A stretch of 64,000 nucleotides of DNA, from positions 2,356,001-2,420,000 of the forward strand of contig NZ_CP060398.1 in the NCBI RefSeq assembly GCF_015840915.1, written 5' to 3'. Position numbers and translations under genes: made by a program. Positions 29,207 to 38,642 of the stretch are shown one piece after another (positions within the stretch are counted from its first letter, which is position 1; the number at the start of each line of letters is the position of its first letter). This DNA is from Synechococcus sp. CBW1002 (GTDB taxonomy: Bacteria > Cyanobacteriota > Cyanobacteriia > PCC-6307 > Cyanobiaceae). Under the pieces are notes generated by a model that saw only the letters and a program-made list of their open reading frames with translations, was not told where the DNA came from and ran no database searches.

Positions 29207-29541
29207 TTGGCGCTCTGGGGTTGGGTTGTGTCCGATGCCGGCGGCGGTATCGGCGTCGGTCGCGCCATTCAGAGCTTGGACAGGATAGGGAAAGTCCAGA
29301 TTGTCGGCCTGGATGATCTATTCGAACTGCTTCAGCTGATCGGGAGCGCCGTGGTCGATTCCACCGCCGCCACCAAGCCGCGTTCGCAGGGGTACAGGTC
29401 TGTACTCAGCCTTTAGCAGTACAGACCAGTACCCCACCCATCGAGCGGATCGACACGGGCATCGCGGTGCAGGGTTCGGCAACAAACATCCGTAGTAAGG
29501 GGGTCCTCCCTCACCACCGGCAGGCTGATCTGATGGACTAG
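29207..29541 (+). pseudogene. Remnant of an ABC-type sugar-binding protein
   Basis: The C-terminal part of a periplasmic ribose-type substrate-binding protein. The first frame gives GKVQIVGLDDLFELLQLI, VVDSTAATKPRSQGYRSVLS and then a stop at 29416. The following region, in a shifted frame, gives PPIERIDTGIAVQGSA and ends at 29541. No N-terminal two thirds, signal peptide or transporter genes are present. It is a decayed fragment, perhaps left by recombination. Confidence 0.65.
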
Positions 29542-29789
29542 CACCAAGGTATTCAGATCGGCATGACTGTAGGTCTGGGGTGATTGGCAAGGCCGGGCGT
29601 GCACTGGTACGACACGACGTTCATGGTTGGGTCAGCACCCAAAGTGGGACAGTGTCAAAGCCCGGGTTGTGAATGCGCTTCATTGCGGCCGGCAATCTTT
29701 TATGGCCTTCAGACGAGACGAGCGCAAGCCGTGAACTTGGTGAAGATCAACTGCACTGCAATCCAACAGTATGGCGGGACATGAATCAT

Positions 29790-29860
29790 GGGTCGCCTGA
29801 GATTCGAACTCAGGACCAATCGGTTAAAAGCCGAGTGCTCTACCGCTGAGCTAGCGACCC
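29790..29860 (-). tRNA. tRNA-Lys (TTT)
   Basis: The minus-strand sequence folds as a cloverleaf: acceptor GGGTCGC/GCGACCC, D-arm GCTCAGCGGTAGAGC, anticodon loop CTTTTAA with anticodon TTT, and T-arm CTGAGTTCGAATCTCAG. No CCA is encoded. The 5' side of the gene faces the gamma carbonic anhydrase-like gene, and the 3' side faces the pseudogene region. Confidence 0.97.
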
Positions 29861-30011
29861 GCCAGTGGGCGAAACCCATGGCAGCCCTTTCGGGCTCCAA
29901 GCGAACGTATCACCCGGCGGGGGTCCCGTCCAAGCGGGCGGAGAATCGTCAGCCGATCGCAGGCCGATCGCGAGCCGACCGAGAATGGAACTTCCTTGCC
30001 AGCCGCGCCCC

Positions 30012-30527
30012 ATGGCCCCCTTCCCCTGGCCCGAGCCGCGGATCCACCCGGAGGCCTGGGTGGCCGATTCGGCGGTGGTGATCGGTGAGGTGGATCTCGC
30101 CACCGGGGCGAGCCTCTGGCCCACGGCGGTGGCCCGCGGTGATGTCTGCCCGATCGTGATCGGCGCCAACAGCAACGTGCAGGATGGCGCCGTGCTGCAT
30201 GGCGATCCCGGCCAGCCCGTGACCATCGGCGCCGACGTGACCATCGGCCACCGGGCCGTGGTGCATGGCGCCACCCTCGAAGACGGCTGCCTGATCGGCA
30301 TCGGCGCCATCGTGCTCAATGGCGTCACCGTGGGGGCTGGCGCCCTGGTGGCGGCCGGCTCGGTGGTGACGCGCGACGTGCCGGCCGGCGCCCTGGTGAT
30401 GGGGGCACCGGCCCAGGTGAAACACCAGCTCAGCCCGGAGGCGATCGCTGAGCAGAGAGAGCATGCCCACCGCTATCGCCAGCTGGCGCAGGCCCATGCC
30501 GGCCGCAGCAGCGAGCGGGGCTTCTGA
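30012..30527 (+). CDS. Gamma carbonic anhydrase-like hexapeptide-repeat protein
   Basis: 171 aa, left-handed beta-helix built from hexapeptide repeats ([53 protein letters not shown]). The three metal histidines of the gamma-CA family are present ([14 protein letters not shown]). A C-terminal helix follows ([19 protein letters not shown]). Whether it is an active carbonic anhydrase or a YrdA/PaaY-like relative cannot be told from sequence. ATG at 30012. Confidence 0.88.
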   Translation: MAPFPWPEPRIHPEAWVADSAVVIGEVDLATGASLWPTAVARGDVCPIVIGANSNVQDGAVLHGDPGQPVTIGADVTIGHRAVVHGATLEDGCLIGIGAIVLNGVTVGAGALVAAGSVVTRDVPAGALVMGAPAQVKHQLSPEAIAEQREHAHRYRQLAQAHAGRSSERGF

Positions 30528-30573
30528 ATGCCAGCCTGGCCTTAAGATCCCTCCAAATTCCCCTTTTCAAGCC

Positions 30574-30696
30574 ATGGATCTGCGGCTGCTGCTGGTTGCC
30601 ACTCCGATCGTTCTGGCTGCGGCCTGGGCCGTGTTCCATATCGGCCGCGCCGCCGTGGGTCAGCTGCAGCTGATGATCAAGCGCGCCCGCGCCTGA
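30574..30696 (+). CDS. psbY: Photosystem II protein PsbY
   Basis: 40-aa single-helix PSII subunit, starting [20 protein letters not shown] and ending with the basic QLMIKRARA. Length, central helix and charged C-terminus fit PsbY, which sits at the edge of PSII near cytochrome b559. It lies 7 bp before trmFO, so it is probably cotranscribed. Confidence 0.9.
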   Translation: MDLRLLLVATPIVLAAAWAVFHIGRAAVGQLQLMIKRARA

Positions 30697-30703
30697 TCCC
30701 TTC

Positions 30704-32137
30704 ATGGTTCTGGTGATCGGTGCCGGACTCGCCGGCACTGAAGCGGCCTGGCAGATCGCCCAGGCCGGACTTCCTGTTGTACTGGTGGAAATGCGGCCGC
30801 TGCGGCGCTCCCCGGCTCACCACAGCGCTGACTTCGCTGAGCTGGTGTGCAGCAACAGCTTTGGTGCGCTCTCCAGTGATCGGGCTGCTGGCCTGCTTCA
30901 GGAGGAATTGCGTCGGCTGGGTTCCCTGGTGATCCGCACCGCCGATGCCCACGCGGTGCCCGCCGGAGGTGCCCTGGCTGTGGATCGCGGCCGCTACAGC
31001 GCTGCCCTCACCGCCGCCCTGGAAGCCCATCCGTTGGTCACGATCGAGCGGCGCGAGCAGGTGGACCTGCCGCCGGCCGATCAGATCACCGTGCTGGCCA
31101 CCGGACCGCTCACCAGCGAACCGCTTGCGGAGCAGTTGCGCGCCTTCACCGGCCGGGCCGATTGCCACTTCTTCGATGCCGCCAGTCCGATCGTGGAGGG
31201 CGAGAGCATCGATCTGGGCCGCGCCTTCCGCGCCTCCCGCTACGACAAGGGCGATGCCGACTACATCAATTGCCCGATGAACAAGGAGCAGTTCCTCGCT
31301 TTCCGAGAGGCGCTGCTGGCCGCTGAGCAGGTCGAGCTCAAGGATTTCGAGCAGGAGAGCGCCAGCTTCTTCGAGGGCTGCCTGCCGATCGAGGAGCTGG
31401 CCCGCCGCGGTGAAGACACCATGCGCTATGGGCCGCTCAAGCCGATCGGTCTCTGGGATCCCCGCTGGGGAGATGTCAACGACCGCGACGTGCGCCGCGC
31501 CAACCGTGCCTATGCCGTGGTGCAGCTCCGCCAGGAAGACAAGGACGGCCGCCTCTGGAATCTGGTGGGCTTCCAGACCAACCTCAAATGGGGCGAGCAG
31601 AAGCGGGTGCTGCGCCTGATCCCGGGGCTGGAGAACGCTGAATTCGTGCGCTTCGGCGTGATGCATCGCAACACCTTCCTGGAGTCGCCCCAGCTGCTCG
31701 ATCCCACCCTGCAGTTCCGCAGCCGGTCCACCCTGCTGGCCGCCGGCCAGATCACCGGCACCGAGGGCTATGCGGCGGCCGTGGCCGGCGGCTGGCTGGC
31801 CGGCACCAACGCCGCCCGGCTGGCCCGGGGTGAGCAGCCGATCCAGCTGCCCGCCACCACCATGATCGGCGCCCTCACCCACTTCATCGCCGAGGCCCCC
31901 TGCGGCGGCTCAGGCAAGCGCGGCGGCTTCCAGCCGATGCCGCCAACCTTCGGCCTGCTGCCCGAGCTGGCCGAACGCATCCGCGACAAGCGCCGCCGCT
32001 ACGGCGCCTACCGCGACCGGGCCCTGTCTGATCTGGAGCCCTTTCAGGCGGCCAGTCTTCAGATGGCCGGTCTCCAGCCAGCCAGCCTTGAGGCAGCCGG
32101 TCTTCAGGCCACTGCCCTTCAGGCAACCACCGCTTAA
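30704..32137 (+). CDS. trmFO: Methylenetetrahydrofolate-tRNA (uracil-5-) methyltransferase TrmFO
   Basis: FAD enzyme that forms ribothymidine 54 in tRNA using methylene-tetrahydrofolate. N-terminal FAD fold ([18 protein letters not shown]), family blocks [43 protein letters not shown] and [15 protein letters not shown]; 477 aa. After the normal end (~residue 445) there is an extra tail of five 15-bp units encoding [25 protein letters not shown], resembling pentapeptide repeats. The stop overlaps the remnant 3' end of the disrupted adh gene on the other strand by 4 bp. Confidence 0.95.
   Translation: MVLVIGAGLAGTEAAWQIAQAGLPVVLVEMRPLRRSPAHHSADFAELVCSNSFGALSSDRAAGLLQEELRRLGSLVIRTADAHAVPAGGALAVDRGRYSAALTAALEAHPLVTIERREQVDLPPADQITVLATGPLTSEPLAEQLRAFTGRADCHFFDAASPIVEGESIDLGRAFRASRYDKGDADYINCPMNKEQFLAFREALLAAEQVELKDFEQESASFFEGCLPIEELARRGEDTMRYGPLKPIGLWDPRWGDVNDRDVRRANRAYAVVQLRQEDKDGRLWNLVGFQTNLKWGEQKRVLRLIPGLENAEFVRFGVMHRNTFLESPQLLDPTLQFRSRSTLLAAGQITGTEGYAAAVAGGWLAGTNAARLARGEQPIQLPATTMIGALTHFIAEAPCGGSGKRGGFQPMPPTFGLLPELAERIRDKRRRYGAYRDRALSDLEPFQAASLQMAGLQPASLEAAGLQATALQATTA
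32051..32125 (+). repeat. Five 15-bp units at the 3' end of trmFO
   Basis: Consecutive 15-bp units beginning GCCAGTCTTCAG, GCCGGTCTCCAG, GCCAGCCTTGAG, GCCGGTCTTCAG and ACTGCCCTTCAG. Each encodes an A-(S/G)-L-x-x pentapeptide. Confidence 0.9.
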
Positions 32138-32208
32138 ATGGGACCGTCCAAAACAAAGCGGTAGCGCACATCCCCTTGGCGCAGCCGCTCGATCGCGGTG
32201 TTGATCTA
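32134..32208 (-). pseudogene. Detached 3' end of the adh gene
   Basis: The minus strand encodes INTAIERLRQGDVRYRFVLD then GPI and a stop, the C-terminus expected for the zinc alcohol dehydrogenase at 33351-34283. The two parts are separated by the IS630 element. About 24 codons including the stop. The fragment has no start and cannot be expressed as part of the enzyme. Confidence 0.88.
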
Positions 32209-33297
32209 GTGTGCCGTCCCGGAGATCTGCGAGCAAAGTCGCTGGAGCTTCTCCAGGATTGAATCCGCTGTGGCCGTCCAGTTGAACGGCGCCTTGGTCT
32301 TGTTGTAGGCCGCCACGAATTGCTCGATCTTGGAGATCAACTCCTTGACGCTGGAGAAGCTGCCGCGTCGGATCGCCCGCTGGGTGATGATCCCAAACCA
32401 ACGCTCCACCTGGTTGATCCAGGAGGCGTAGGTCGGTGTGTAGTGCACGTGGAAGCGGGGCCGCTGCGCCAGCCAGGCCCTCACCTTGGCGTGCTTGTGG
32501 GTGCAGTAGTTGTCGACGATCAAGTGGACATCAAGCTCCTCGGGGACCGACTTCTCGATCTGGCGCAGGAACCCCAGGAACTCCTGATGCCTATGGCGGG
32601 GCTTGCATTGGGTGATCACCTCGCCTGTTGCCACATCCAGAGCAGCGAACAGCGTGGTGGTGCCGTGGCGGATGTAGTCGTGGGTGACGCCCTCCACGTA
32701 ACCCAGGCCCATGGGCAACAGCGGCTGGGTGCGGTCCAGTGCCTGGATCTGCGTCTTCTCGTCGACGCAGAGCACCATCGCCTTATCCGGAGGGTTCAGG
32801 TACAGGCCGACGATGTCGCGGACCTTCTCCACAAAGAACGGGTCGGTGGAGAGCTTGAACGACTTCTGCCGGTGGGGCTGGACCGAGAAAGTCTGCAGCC
32901 AGCGGTGAACGGTGGTTTTGGAGATGCCGGTGGCAGCCGCGAGGGAGCGCGCAGACCACTGGGTGCTGCCATCGGTGGGCTTGGTCTGCAGTGCCCGGTT
33001 GATCACCTCCGCCACCGTGTCGTCCTCGTAGGTGCGAGGCCTACCCGGCCGCAGCTCGTCATGCAGGCCCTCCAGGCCCAGCTCCCGGTACCGCTTGCGC
33101 CACTTGCCAACGGTCATCCCCGTCAGCCCCATCCGTTTGGCGATGGCGGTGTTGGTCTCGCCGGCACCGCAGGCCAGCACGATCTGAGCGCGCTGCACGA
33201 TCGAATGCGGCAACGACCGGGAATTTGCAAGGGCCCGCAACTGCTGAACCTCGTCCTCGCTGAGGACCAGCGGAGGCATCGGACGACCAAGCGCCAC
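32206..33297 (-). CDS. IS630-family transposase
   Basis: 363 aa. N-terminal helix-turn-helix domain ([20 protein letters not shown]) and a Tc1/mariner-like DDE catalytic domain: [32 protein letters not shown] and [10 protein letters not shown] supply D, D and E. The frame is intact, so the element is probably active or recently active. The stop TAG is built from the duplicated target TA plus the next host base. ATG-equivalent start at 33297; downstream [10 protein letters not shown] is an alternative. Confidence 0.93.
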   Translation of the reverse strand: MALGRPMPPLVLSEDEVQQLRALANSRSLPHSIVQRAQIVLACGAGETNTAIAKRMGLTGMTVGKWRKRYRELGLEGLHDELRPGRPRTYEDDTVAEVINRALQTKPTDGSTQWSARSLAAATGISKTTVHRWLQTFSVQPHRQKSFKLSTDPFFVEKVRDIVGLYLNPPDKAMVLCVDEKTQIQALDRTQPLLPMGLGYVEGVTHDYIRHGTTTLFAALDVATGEVITQCKPRHRHQEFLGFLRQIEKSVPEELDVHLIVDNYCTHKHAKVRAWLAQRPRFHVHYTPTYASWINQVERWFGIITQRAIRRGSFSSVKELISKIEQFVAAYNKTKAPFNWTATADSILEKLQRLCSQISGTAH

Positions 33298-33351
33298 AAG
33301 GCACCTCGGGTGACACTCTCGATTCTAGCTGTTATTTCCGGGACGGCATAC
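32209..33351. mobile_element. IS630-family insertion sequence
   Basis: 1143 bp with terminal inverted repeats GTGTGCCGTCCCGGAGAT (left) and GTATGCCGTCCCGGAAAT (right, read inward), 16 of 18 matching. It is flanked by TA at 32207-32208 and 33352-33353, the target duplication typical of the family. It contains a single transposase gene. Inserted in the last ~24 codons of an alcohol dehydrogenase gene. Confidence 0.92.
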
Positions 33352-34283
33352 TAGGCCATCGGCAGGTGCTCCACCTGGGGCTTGATGCCATGGCGGGCGC
33401 AGAAGTCGACCATCCGCCGCAGGCTGGCGGGGGAGGAGGTGGGACTGCCGGTGAACTGGAGGCGGCCGGCGATGAAGGGAAACGCCTGCAGGGGGATCGG
33501 CTCGGTCACCACCCCGAGCTGATGCAGCCGCCCCCGCGGTGCCAGGGCCCCCACCACGGCATCCCAGTCGAGGCTGTGATTGCTGGTGTTGACGATCAGA
33601 TCGAAGCGGCCGCGATGGTCTGTCAGGGCCGAGAGCGCCAGCACACCATGGGCTCCGAAAGCCGCGGCCTCAGCGGCCTTGCCCTGCGGATGGGTGGTGA
33701 TGGCGGTGACCTCACAACCCCAGGCCTTGGCGAACTGCAGGGCCATGTGGCCCAACCCACCGATGCCGATCACGGCCACGCGGGCCGTGGGCGACACGGC
33801 CTCATCAAGCAGGGGGGCGAACACGGTGATGCCACCGCAGAACAGTGGACCGGCATCGGCCGGCGAGAGCCCCTCAGGAATCGGAATCAGCCAGTCCTGA
33901 TGGCCCTTCACATGGCTGGCGAAGCCACCGCTGCGGCCCACCACGGTGGCCTCAAGATCGGCGCAGAGGTTCGCCTCGCCCCCCAGGCACCAGCTGCAAT
34001 GGCGGCAGGAGCCGGCGATCCAGCCCAGACCCCGCAGCTGGCCCACCAGGGAGGGATCCACCCCCTCGCCCACCTGCACCACCCGGCCCACCACCTCGTG
34101 GCCAGGCACCAGGGGATAGGAACTGATGCCCCAGCTGTTGTCGATCATCGACAGATCGCTGTGGCAGAGGCCGCCGTGCAGCACCTCCAGCAGCGCTTCA
34201 TCGGGGCCTGGCTCCAGCAGCTGCGCCGAGCTGCGCTGCAGCGCAGCCCCGACGCTGTCGGCCTGCCACACGGTGATCTGCAT
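33351..34283 (-). pseudogene. Zinc-dependent alcohol dehydrogenase truncated by IS630
   Basis: Medium-chain Zn alcohol dehydrogenase (AdhA/cinnamyl-alcohol type), 310 of about 334 residues. Catalytic zinc ligands in GGLCHSDLS and GHEVVGRV, structural zinc cysteines in GSCRHCSWCLGGEANLC, and the NAD(P) fold VAVIGIGGLGHMALQFAK. The C-terminal ~23 residues are on the far side of the IS element, and the frame now stops at a TAG made by the insertion. The lost segment completes the catalytic domain, so activity is doubtful. ATG at 34283; divergent from crtH. Confidence 0.88.
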
Positions 34284-34358
34284 CGAGGGGGGCTGCGGCT
34301 ACCGCCCGGTTCTAGCCAGGCCGGCACCTAGGGTCTGCGGCGGCGATGCTGGCAAGAC

Positions 34359-35948
34359 GTGAGCGATTCCCTCGCAGCACCGGTGGACAGGCCTGACTGG
34401 GACGTGATCGTGATCGGCTCGGGCATCGGCGGGCTGGTCACCGCCTCCCAGCTGGCCGCCAAGGGCGCCCGGGTGCTGGTGCTGGAGCGCTACCTGATCC
34501 CGGGAGGCTCGGGGGGCAGTTTCCGGCGGCAGGGCTTCACCTTCGACGTGGGCGCCTCAATGATCTTCGGCTTCGGCGAGAAGGGCCACACCAACCTGCT
34601 CACCCGCGCCCTGGCGGATGTGGGCGAACGCTGCGCCACGGTGCCGGATCCAGCCCAGCTCGCTTACCACCTGCCCGACGGCCTGGAGGTGGCGGTCGAC
34701 CGCAACTACGATACCTTCCTCGCCGATCTCACCGCCCTCTTCCCCCACGAAGCCCGCGGCATCCGCGCCTTCTACGACACCTGCTGGCAGGTGTTCCGCT
34801 GCCTCGATGCGATGCCGCTGCTCTCGCTCGAGGATCCGGCCTACCTGGCCAAGGTGTTCTTCCGTGCACCGCTGGCCTGCCTCGGCCTGGCCCGCTGGCT
34901 GCCGGTGAACGTGGGCGACGTGGCCCGCCGGCACATCCAGGATCCGGCCCTGCTGAAGTTCATCGACATGGAGTGCTTCTGCTGGAGCGTGATGCCGGCG
35001 GATCGCACGCCAATGATCAACGCCGGCATGGTGTTCTCCGACCGCCACGCCGGCGGCATCAACTACCCCAGGGGCGGCGTGGGGATGATCGCCGAGAAGC
35101 TGGTGGCTGGGCTGGAGCGGCACGGCGGCGCGATCCGCTACAAGGCCCGCGTCACCGAGGTGCTGCTCGAAGGCGATCGGCCCAACGCCCGGGCGGTGGG
35201 CGTGAAGCTGGCCAGCGGCGAAACGATCCAGGCGCGGCGGGTGGTGAGCAATGCCACCCGCTGGGACACCTTCGCCGGCGCGCCCGACGCTGAAGGATCC
35301 GTCAACCAGCCGCTGGTGGATGCCGCCCATACCCCCAGGGCCGAAGCCACCTGGCGTCGCCGCTACAGACCCTCCGCCTCCTTCCTGTCGCTGCACCTGG
35401 GCGTGGAGGCCTCGCTGATCCCCGCGGGCCTGCACTGCCACCACCTGCTGCTCGAAGACTGGTCGCAGATGGAGGAGGAACAGGGGGTGATCTTCGTGTC
35501 GATCCCCACCCTGCTGGATCCCTCCCTGGCGCCGGAGGGCCGCCACATCGTGCACACCTTCACCCCCAGCGCCATCGAGCACTGGCGCCAGCTCAGCCCC
35601 GCCGCCTATCGCGCCAAGAAGGAGGCGGACGCGGCGCGGCTGGTGCAGCGCCTGGAGGCGATCCTGCCCGGCCTGGCCGGAGCCATCCGCCTGCAGGAGA
35701 TCGGCACGCCCCGCACCCACCGCCGTTTTCTCGGGCGCATGGGCGGCAGCTACGGGCCGATTCCAGCCCTGCCCCTGCCGGGCCTCCTGCCGATGCCCTT
35801 CAACCGCACCGGCATCGGCGGCCTCTACTGCGTGGGGGATTCCTGCTTCCCCGGCCAGGGGCTGAATGCCGTGGCTTTCAGCGGCTTCGCCTGTGCCCAC
35901 CGCATCGGCGCCGATCTGGGCCTCAACCCCTGGGCGCTGCCCGCCTGA
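34359..35948 (+). CDS. crtH: Carotenoid (prolycopene) isomerase CrtH
   Basis: FAD-dependent isomerase that converts poly-cis to all-trans lycopene, 529 aa. Rossmann FAD site VIVIGSGIGGLVTASQLAAK, family blocks LIPGGSGGSFRRQGFTFDVG, GGINYPRGGVGMIAEKL and the C-terminal GLYCVGDSCFPGQGLNAVAF. GTG start at 34359. The bidirectional spacer to adh is 75 bp. Confidence 0.9.
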   Translation: MSDSLAAPVDRPDWDVIVIGSGIGGLVTASQLAAKGARVLVLERYLIPGGSGGSFRRQGFTFDVGASMIFGFGEKGHTNLLTRALADVGERCATVPDPAQLAYHLPDGLEVAVDRNYDTFLADLTALFPHEARGIRAFYDTCWQVFRCLDAMPLLSLEDPAYLAKVFFRAPLACLGLARWLPVNVGDVARRHIQDPALLKFIDMECFCWSVMPADRTPMINAGMVFSDRHAGGINYPRGGVGMIAEKLVAGLERHGGAIRYKARVTEVLLEGDRPNARAVGVKLASGETIQARRVVSNATRWDTFAGAPDAEGSVNQPLVDAAHTPRAEATWRRRYRPSASFLSLHLGVEASLIPAGLHCHHLLLEDWSQMEEEQGVIFVSIPTLLDPSLAPEGRHIVHTFTPSAIEHWRQLSPAAYRAKKEADAARLVQRLEAILPGLAGAIRLQEIGTPRTHRRFLGRMGGSYGPIPALPLPGLLPMPFNRTGIGGLYCVGDSCFPGQGLNAVAFSGFACAHRIGADLGLNPWALPA

Positions 35949-36099
35949 AGGGAGCTGGCTGTCCAGCTGATCCGCACAGAACTGGTCAGCTCAGAACCAG
36001 CGGAAAACCGCCCGTGCTGCTCTCGCAGCTGCGGGGATGTCTCCATAGCGTGACCATCGTTCCTGCCGTCGCGCGCCCTCGGGCGACGGCTTCCAGCCG

Positions 36100-36384
36100 A
36101 TGAGTTCCGTCCCCACCCCCAGCTCCGAAGACCTGGCCCGCTACCTCGAAGCCCGCGGCGAGATGGGCAAACCCTGGATGTGGCACCTGCTGCGCCTCAC
36201 CAAGCTCAAGGAGGCCAAGGACGAGATGGAGCCGGAGGCCTACCTGACCAGCCTCCAGGACGCCCATGCCGACCTGATGCGCCTGGGTGCCTTCTGGAAG
36301 GGCCGTGAAGCGGAGGTGTTCGGCGGCCGCTACCAACCGAGCGCCGTGATCGAACCGCTGCCCGGCTCCGCCGACGACCGATGA
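36100..36384 (+). CDS. Conserved cyanobacterial hypothetical protein
   Basis: 94 aa, acidic and mostly helical (EDLARYLEARGEMGKPWMWH, LLRLTKLKEAKDEMEPEAY, FWKGREAEVFGGRYQPS). No known domain that I recognise and no signal peptide or membrane helix. Overlaps the next gene by 4 bp (ATGA), so the two are probably translated together. Confidence 0.75.
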   Translation: MSSVPTPSSEDLARYLEARGEMGKPWMWHLLRLTKLKEAKDEMEPEAYLTSLQDAHADLMRLGAFWKGREAEVFGGRYQPSAVIEPLPGSADDR

Positions 36385-36920
36385 CCCCGGAGCAGGCCCA
36401 GGATCCGGCCATCCATCCGATGGCGCCGCTGATCCGGCTGACCCTGCTGGGGCTTTACCTGGCTCTGGTGCTGCCCCTGCCGCCCCTCGCCCCTGAGGGG
36501 CTGCGTCTGGCCATGGCCGTGCTCGTGGCGCTGGGTCTGCTGCTGGTGCTGGCGGTCACCAGCGAGCGGGTCGAGCTGGACGCGCAGGGGCTGCGGGTGG
36601 GCCATCCCGCCTGGTGCCGCTGGTTGCTGCGCCGCGGCTGGAGTTTGCAGTGGAGCCAGGTGCGCGGCCTCACGCCCGTGGCCACCAGCCAGGGGGGGCG
36701 CGTCTACTACGTGCGAAATACGAAAGGAGCGGCCACCCTGCTGCCACAGCGGGTTGCCGCCTTCGAAGACTTTCTGGGCCGCTTCAGCCAACAAACAGGG
36801 CTCGACACCAGCTCCATCGGCCGGATCAGCCCACCCTGGACCTACCAGCTCCTGGCGGCGCTGGTCGTTGCACTGTTGATCGGCGAAATCATGGCCTTGG
36901 CTGTCAGGCCGATTGCCTGA
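36381..36920 (+). CDS. Small membrane protein of unknown function
   Basis: 179 aa with two N-terminal membrane helices (LIRLTLLGLYLALVLPLP and MAVLVALGLLLVLAVTS), a central soluble domain of ~90 residues resembling a bacterial PH-like sheet (SLQWSQVRGLTPVATSQGGR), and one C-terminal helix (LLAALVVALLIGEIMALAV). Coupled to the preceding 94-aa gene. Function unknown. Confidence 0.75.
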   Translation: MTPEQAQDPAIHPMAPLIRLTLLGLYLALVLPLPPLAPEGLRLAMAVLVALGLLLVLAVTSERVELDAQGLRVGHPAWCRWLLRRGWSLQWSQVRGLTPVATSQGGRVYYVRNTKGAATLLPQRVAAFEDFLGRFSQQTGLDTSSIGRISPPWTYQLLAALVVALLIGEIMALAVRPIA

Positions 36921-36937
36921 GCATTCCATCCTGAGGG

Positions 36938-37723
36938 TCAGTTCAGCCGACCGAGCTGGTGGGGCTGGTGAAGCTGAAGCTGGTCGGATGCAGCGTCCGG
37001 TACAGGATCGGGAAGGGTGTCGAGGCTGAAGCGATAGCCCTGCTGCCGCATCGTTTCGATGCCGCCGCCCTCGCCAAGACCGGCCTGCTCGAGCTTGCGG
37101 CGCAGGGTGAGCACCTGGGTATCCACCGAGCGGGGACCGCCACTGAACGGCGGCCAGGCCATGCGAAGCAGTTCCTGGCGGCTGCGCACCACCCCGGGGG
37201 GCATCAACAGGGCACAGAGCAGGGCAAATTCCCGAGGACTGAGTTCCACGGGCTGATCCCGCAGGGTCACCTGCCGCAGCAGCAGATGCACTTCCAGAGG
37301 CCCCACACAGACCCGCTCCTGCAGGCCACTGCCACTGCGGCGCAGCAGGGTGCGGCAGCGGGCCGCCAGTTCCTCCAGACCGAACGGTTTACGCAACACG
37401 TCGTCGGCGCCACCATCGAGCAGGGCCACCACTGGCTCAGAGCCCGAACGGGCGGTGAGCACCATCACTGGGCAACGCAGCATGGCCCCCAATCGCAGAG
37501 CTGAACTTTCCTCCAGCAGCTCCGCACTCACCAGTAGGTCAGGAGCCTGCTCCTGACAGACATCCAGAGCCTCGCGCGCCGTGGACACGGCGGCAGCCAG
37601 ATGACCATCCTGCCGGAGCCGCTGGGCCAGAACCGTGCGCAAGGTGGCATGGGGGTCCACCACCAAGACCCGTTTCGGTTGGCTGATGGCTGGAGCCTGA
37701 TTCTGTTGGGTCTTCAGGTCCAC
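36938..37723 (-). CDS. OmpR-type response regulator with degenerate receiver
   Basis: 261 aa: receiver domain (residues ~17-128) and winged-helix DNA-binding domain (~135-240; SPREFALLCALLMPPGVVRS, VDTQVLTLRRKLEQ). The phosphoacceptor Asp, expected after PDLLV at about residue 67, is Ala (PDLLVSAELL), and the acidic pair is reduced to VVDPHA. The Thr and Lys (VLTARSG, LRKPF) remain. It therefore probably works without phosphorylation, as do several cyanobacterial atypical regulators. GTG start at 37723. No partner kinase is nearby. Confidence 0.88.
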   Translation of the reverse strand: MDLKTQQNQAPAISQPKRVLVVDPHATLRTVLAQRLRQDGHLAAAVSTAREALDVCQEQAPDLLVSAELLEESSALRLGAMLRCPVMVLTARSGSEPVVALLDGGADDVLRKPFGLEELAARCRTLLRRSGSGLQERVCVGPLEVHLLLRQVTLRDQPVELSPREFALLCALLMPPGVVRSRQELLRMAWPPFSGGPRSVDTQVLTLRRKLEQAGLGEGGGIETMRQQGYRFSLDTLPDPVPDAASDQLQLHQPHQLGRLN

Positions 37724-37876
37724 CCCTGGCCCCCTGTTGCCGATACGCTACTGGCAGGGTAAGGGGAAAACGGGTATCGCCTGATGCCTTTCGTTCTGTC
37801 CCCTGCCTCTCCCTCCGCAGCGAACGCCTCAGCCCGTCTGTGCGCCGGTGTCCCGGCCCCGGGTTTCTTGCCCCCC

Positions 37877-38143
37877 ATGACCGCCCTCCAGCACCCCGAC
37901 GCCATCCGCCATTTCCAGTCGCTCTGCGATGCCTGCCAGGAGCTGGCCAGCCGTTACCACGGGCCGGCGGAGCTGCGTCTGTATGCCGATGGCTACCTGC
38001 ACGCCCTGCGGCGCACGGCCGTGCTCGACCCCCTGGCCCAGCGGCGCCTCGAGGAACTGATCGATCGCTGGATCCTTGATCCCTCCAGCTTCATCGGCCC
38101 CGATGGTGACCCCCGCTCCCTCTACGAGATGGAGCGGCACTGA
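37877..38143 (+). CDS. Conserved cyanobacterial protein (DUF6761-like)
   Basis: 88 aa from the ATG at 37877: MTALQHPDAIRHFQSLCDAC, ELRLYADGYLHALRRTAVLD, RWILDPSSFIGPDGDP. A small, helical, soluble protein that I associate with a conserved cyanobacterial family, probably DUF6761. The frame extends upstream to an ATG at 37784, but that part is low-complexity Pro/Ala and probably untranslated. Confidence 0.7.
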   Translation: MTALQHPDAIRHFQSLCDACQELASRYHGPAELRLYADGYLHALRRTAVLDPLAQRRLEELIDRWILDPSSFIGPDGDPRSLYEMERH

Positions 38144-38201
38144 GTCAATTCGGGGTCATCGCTTCTGGGCTTCGGGATCGTCGCGCCGGGATTCGAGGCC
38201 T

Positions 38202-38525
38202 TCAGGAGGCCAGGGCCACCGCCAGGGTTTCGCGCAACTCGCCGGAGTTGTACATCTCGATCAGGATGTCGGAACCCCCCAGAAAGGTTCCGTTCACATA
38301 GATCTGCGGGATCGTGGGCCAGTCGGAGAATTCCTTGATGCCCTGGCGGATCTCCATGTCCGAGAGGACATCAAAGGTTTCGAACGGCACCGCCATTGCG
38401 TTGAGGATCTGCACCACATTGTTGGAGAAGCCGCACTGGGGCATCAGCTTGCTGCCCTTCATGAACACGAAGACCGGGCTGCTGCCGACCAGGGTCTCGA
38501 TGCGCTGCTGAAGACTGGCGTCCAT
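38202..38525 (-). CDS. grxD: Monothiol glutaredoxin (Grx4/GrxD type)
   Basis: 107 aa with the CGFS active site (LMPQCGFSNNVVQIL) and the glutathione-binding blocks WPTIPQIYVNGTFLGGSDIL. CGFS glutaredoxins bind a [2Fe-2S] cluster and serve in iron-sulfur trafficking and iron sensing, often with BolA. The BolA-family gene lies 117 bp upstream on the same strand. Confidence 0.95.
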   Translation of the reverse strand: MDASLQQRIETLVGSSPVFVFMKGSKLMPQCGFSNNVVQILNAMAVPFETFDVLSDMEIRQGIKEFSDWPTIPQIYVNGTFLGGSDILIEMYNSGELRETLAVALAS

Positions 38526-38642
38526 GGGGTGAGGGGGGAACGGTGAAGGACATGGCGAAACGGGTCGCCGGAATCAAAGGCCCGACCTGACCAGACAGCC
38601 GGTCAGACACAGGCATGCTCACAAAGAGCGGAAAATCCGATC

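Noticed and set aside
32320-33354. Open frame of 344 codons on the plus strand inside the IS630 element
   Set aside because: Complement of the transposase gene; no motifs.
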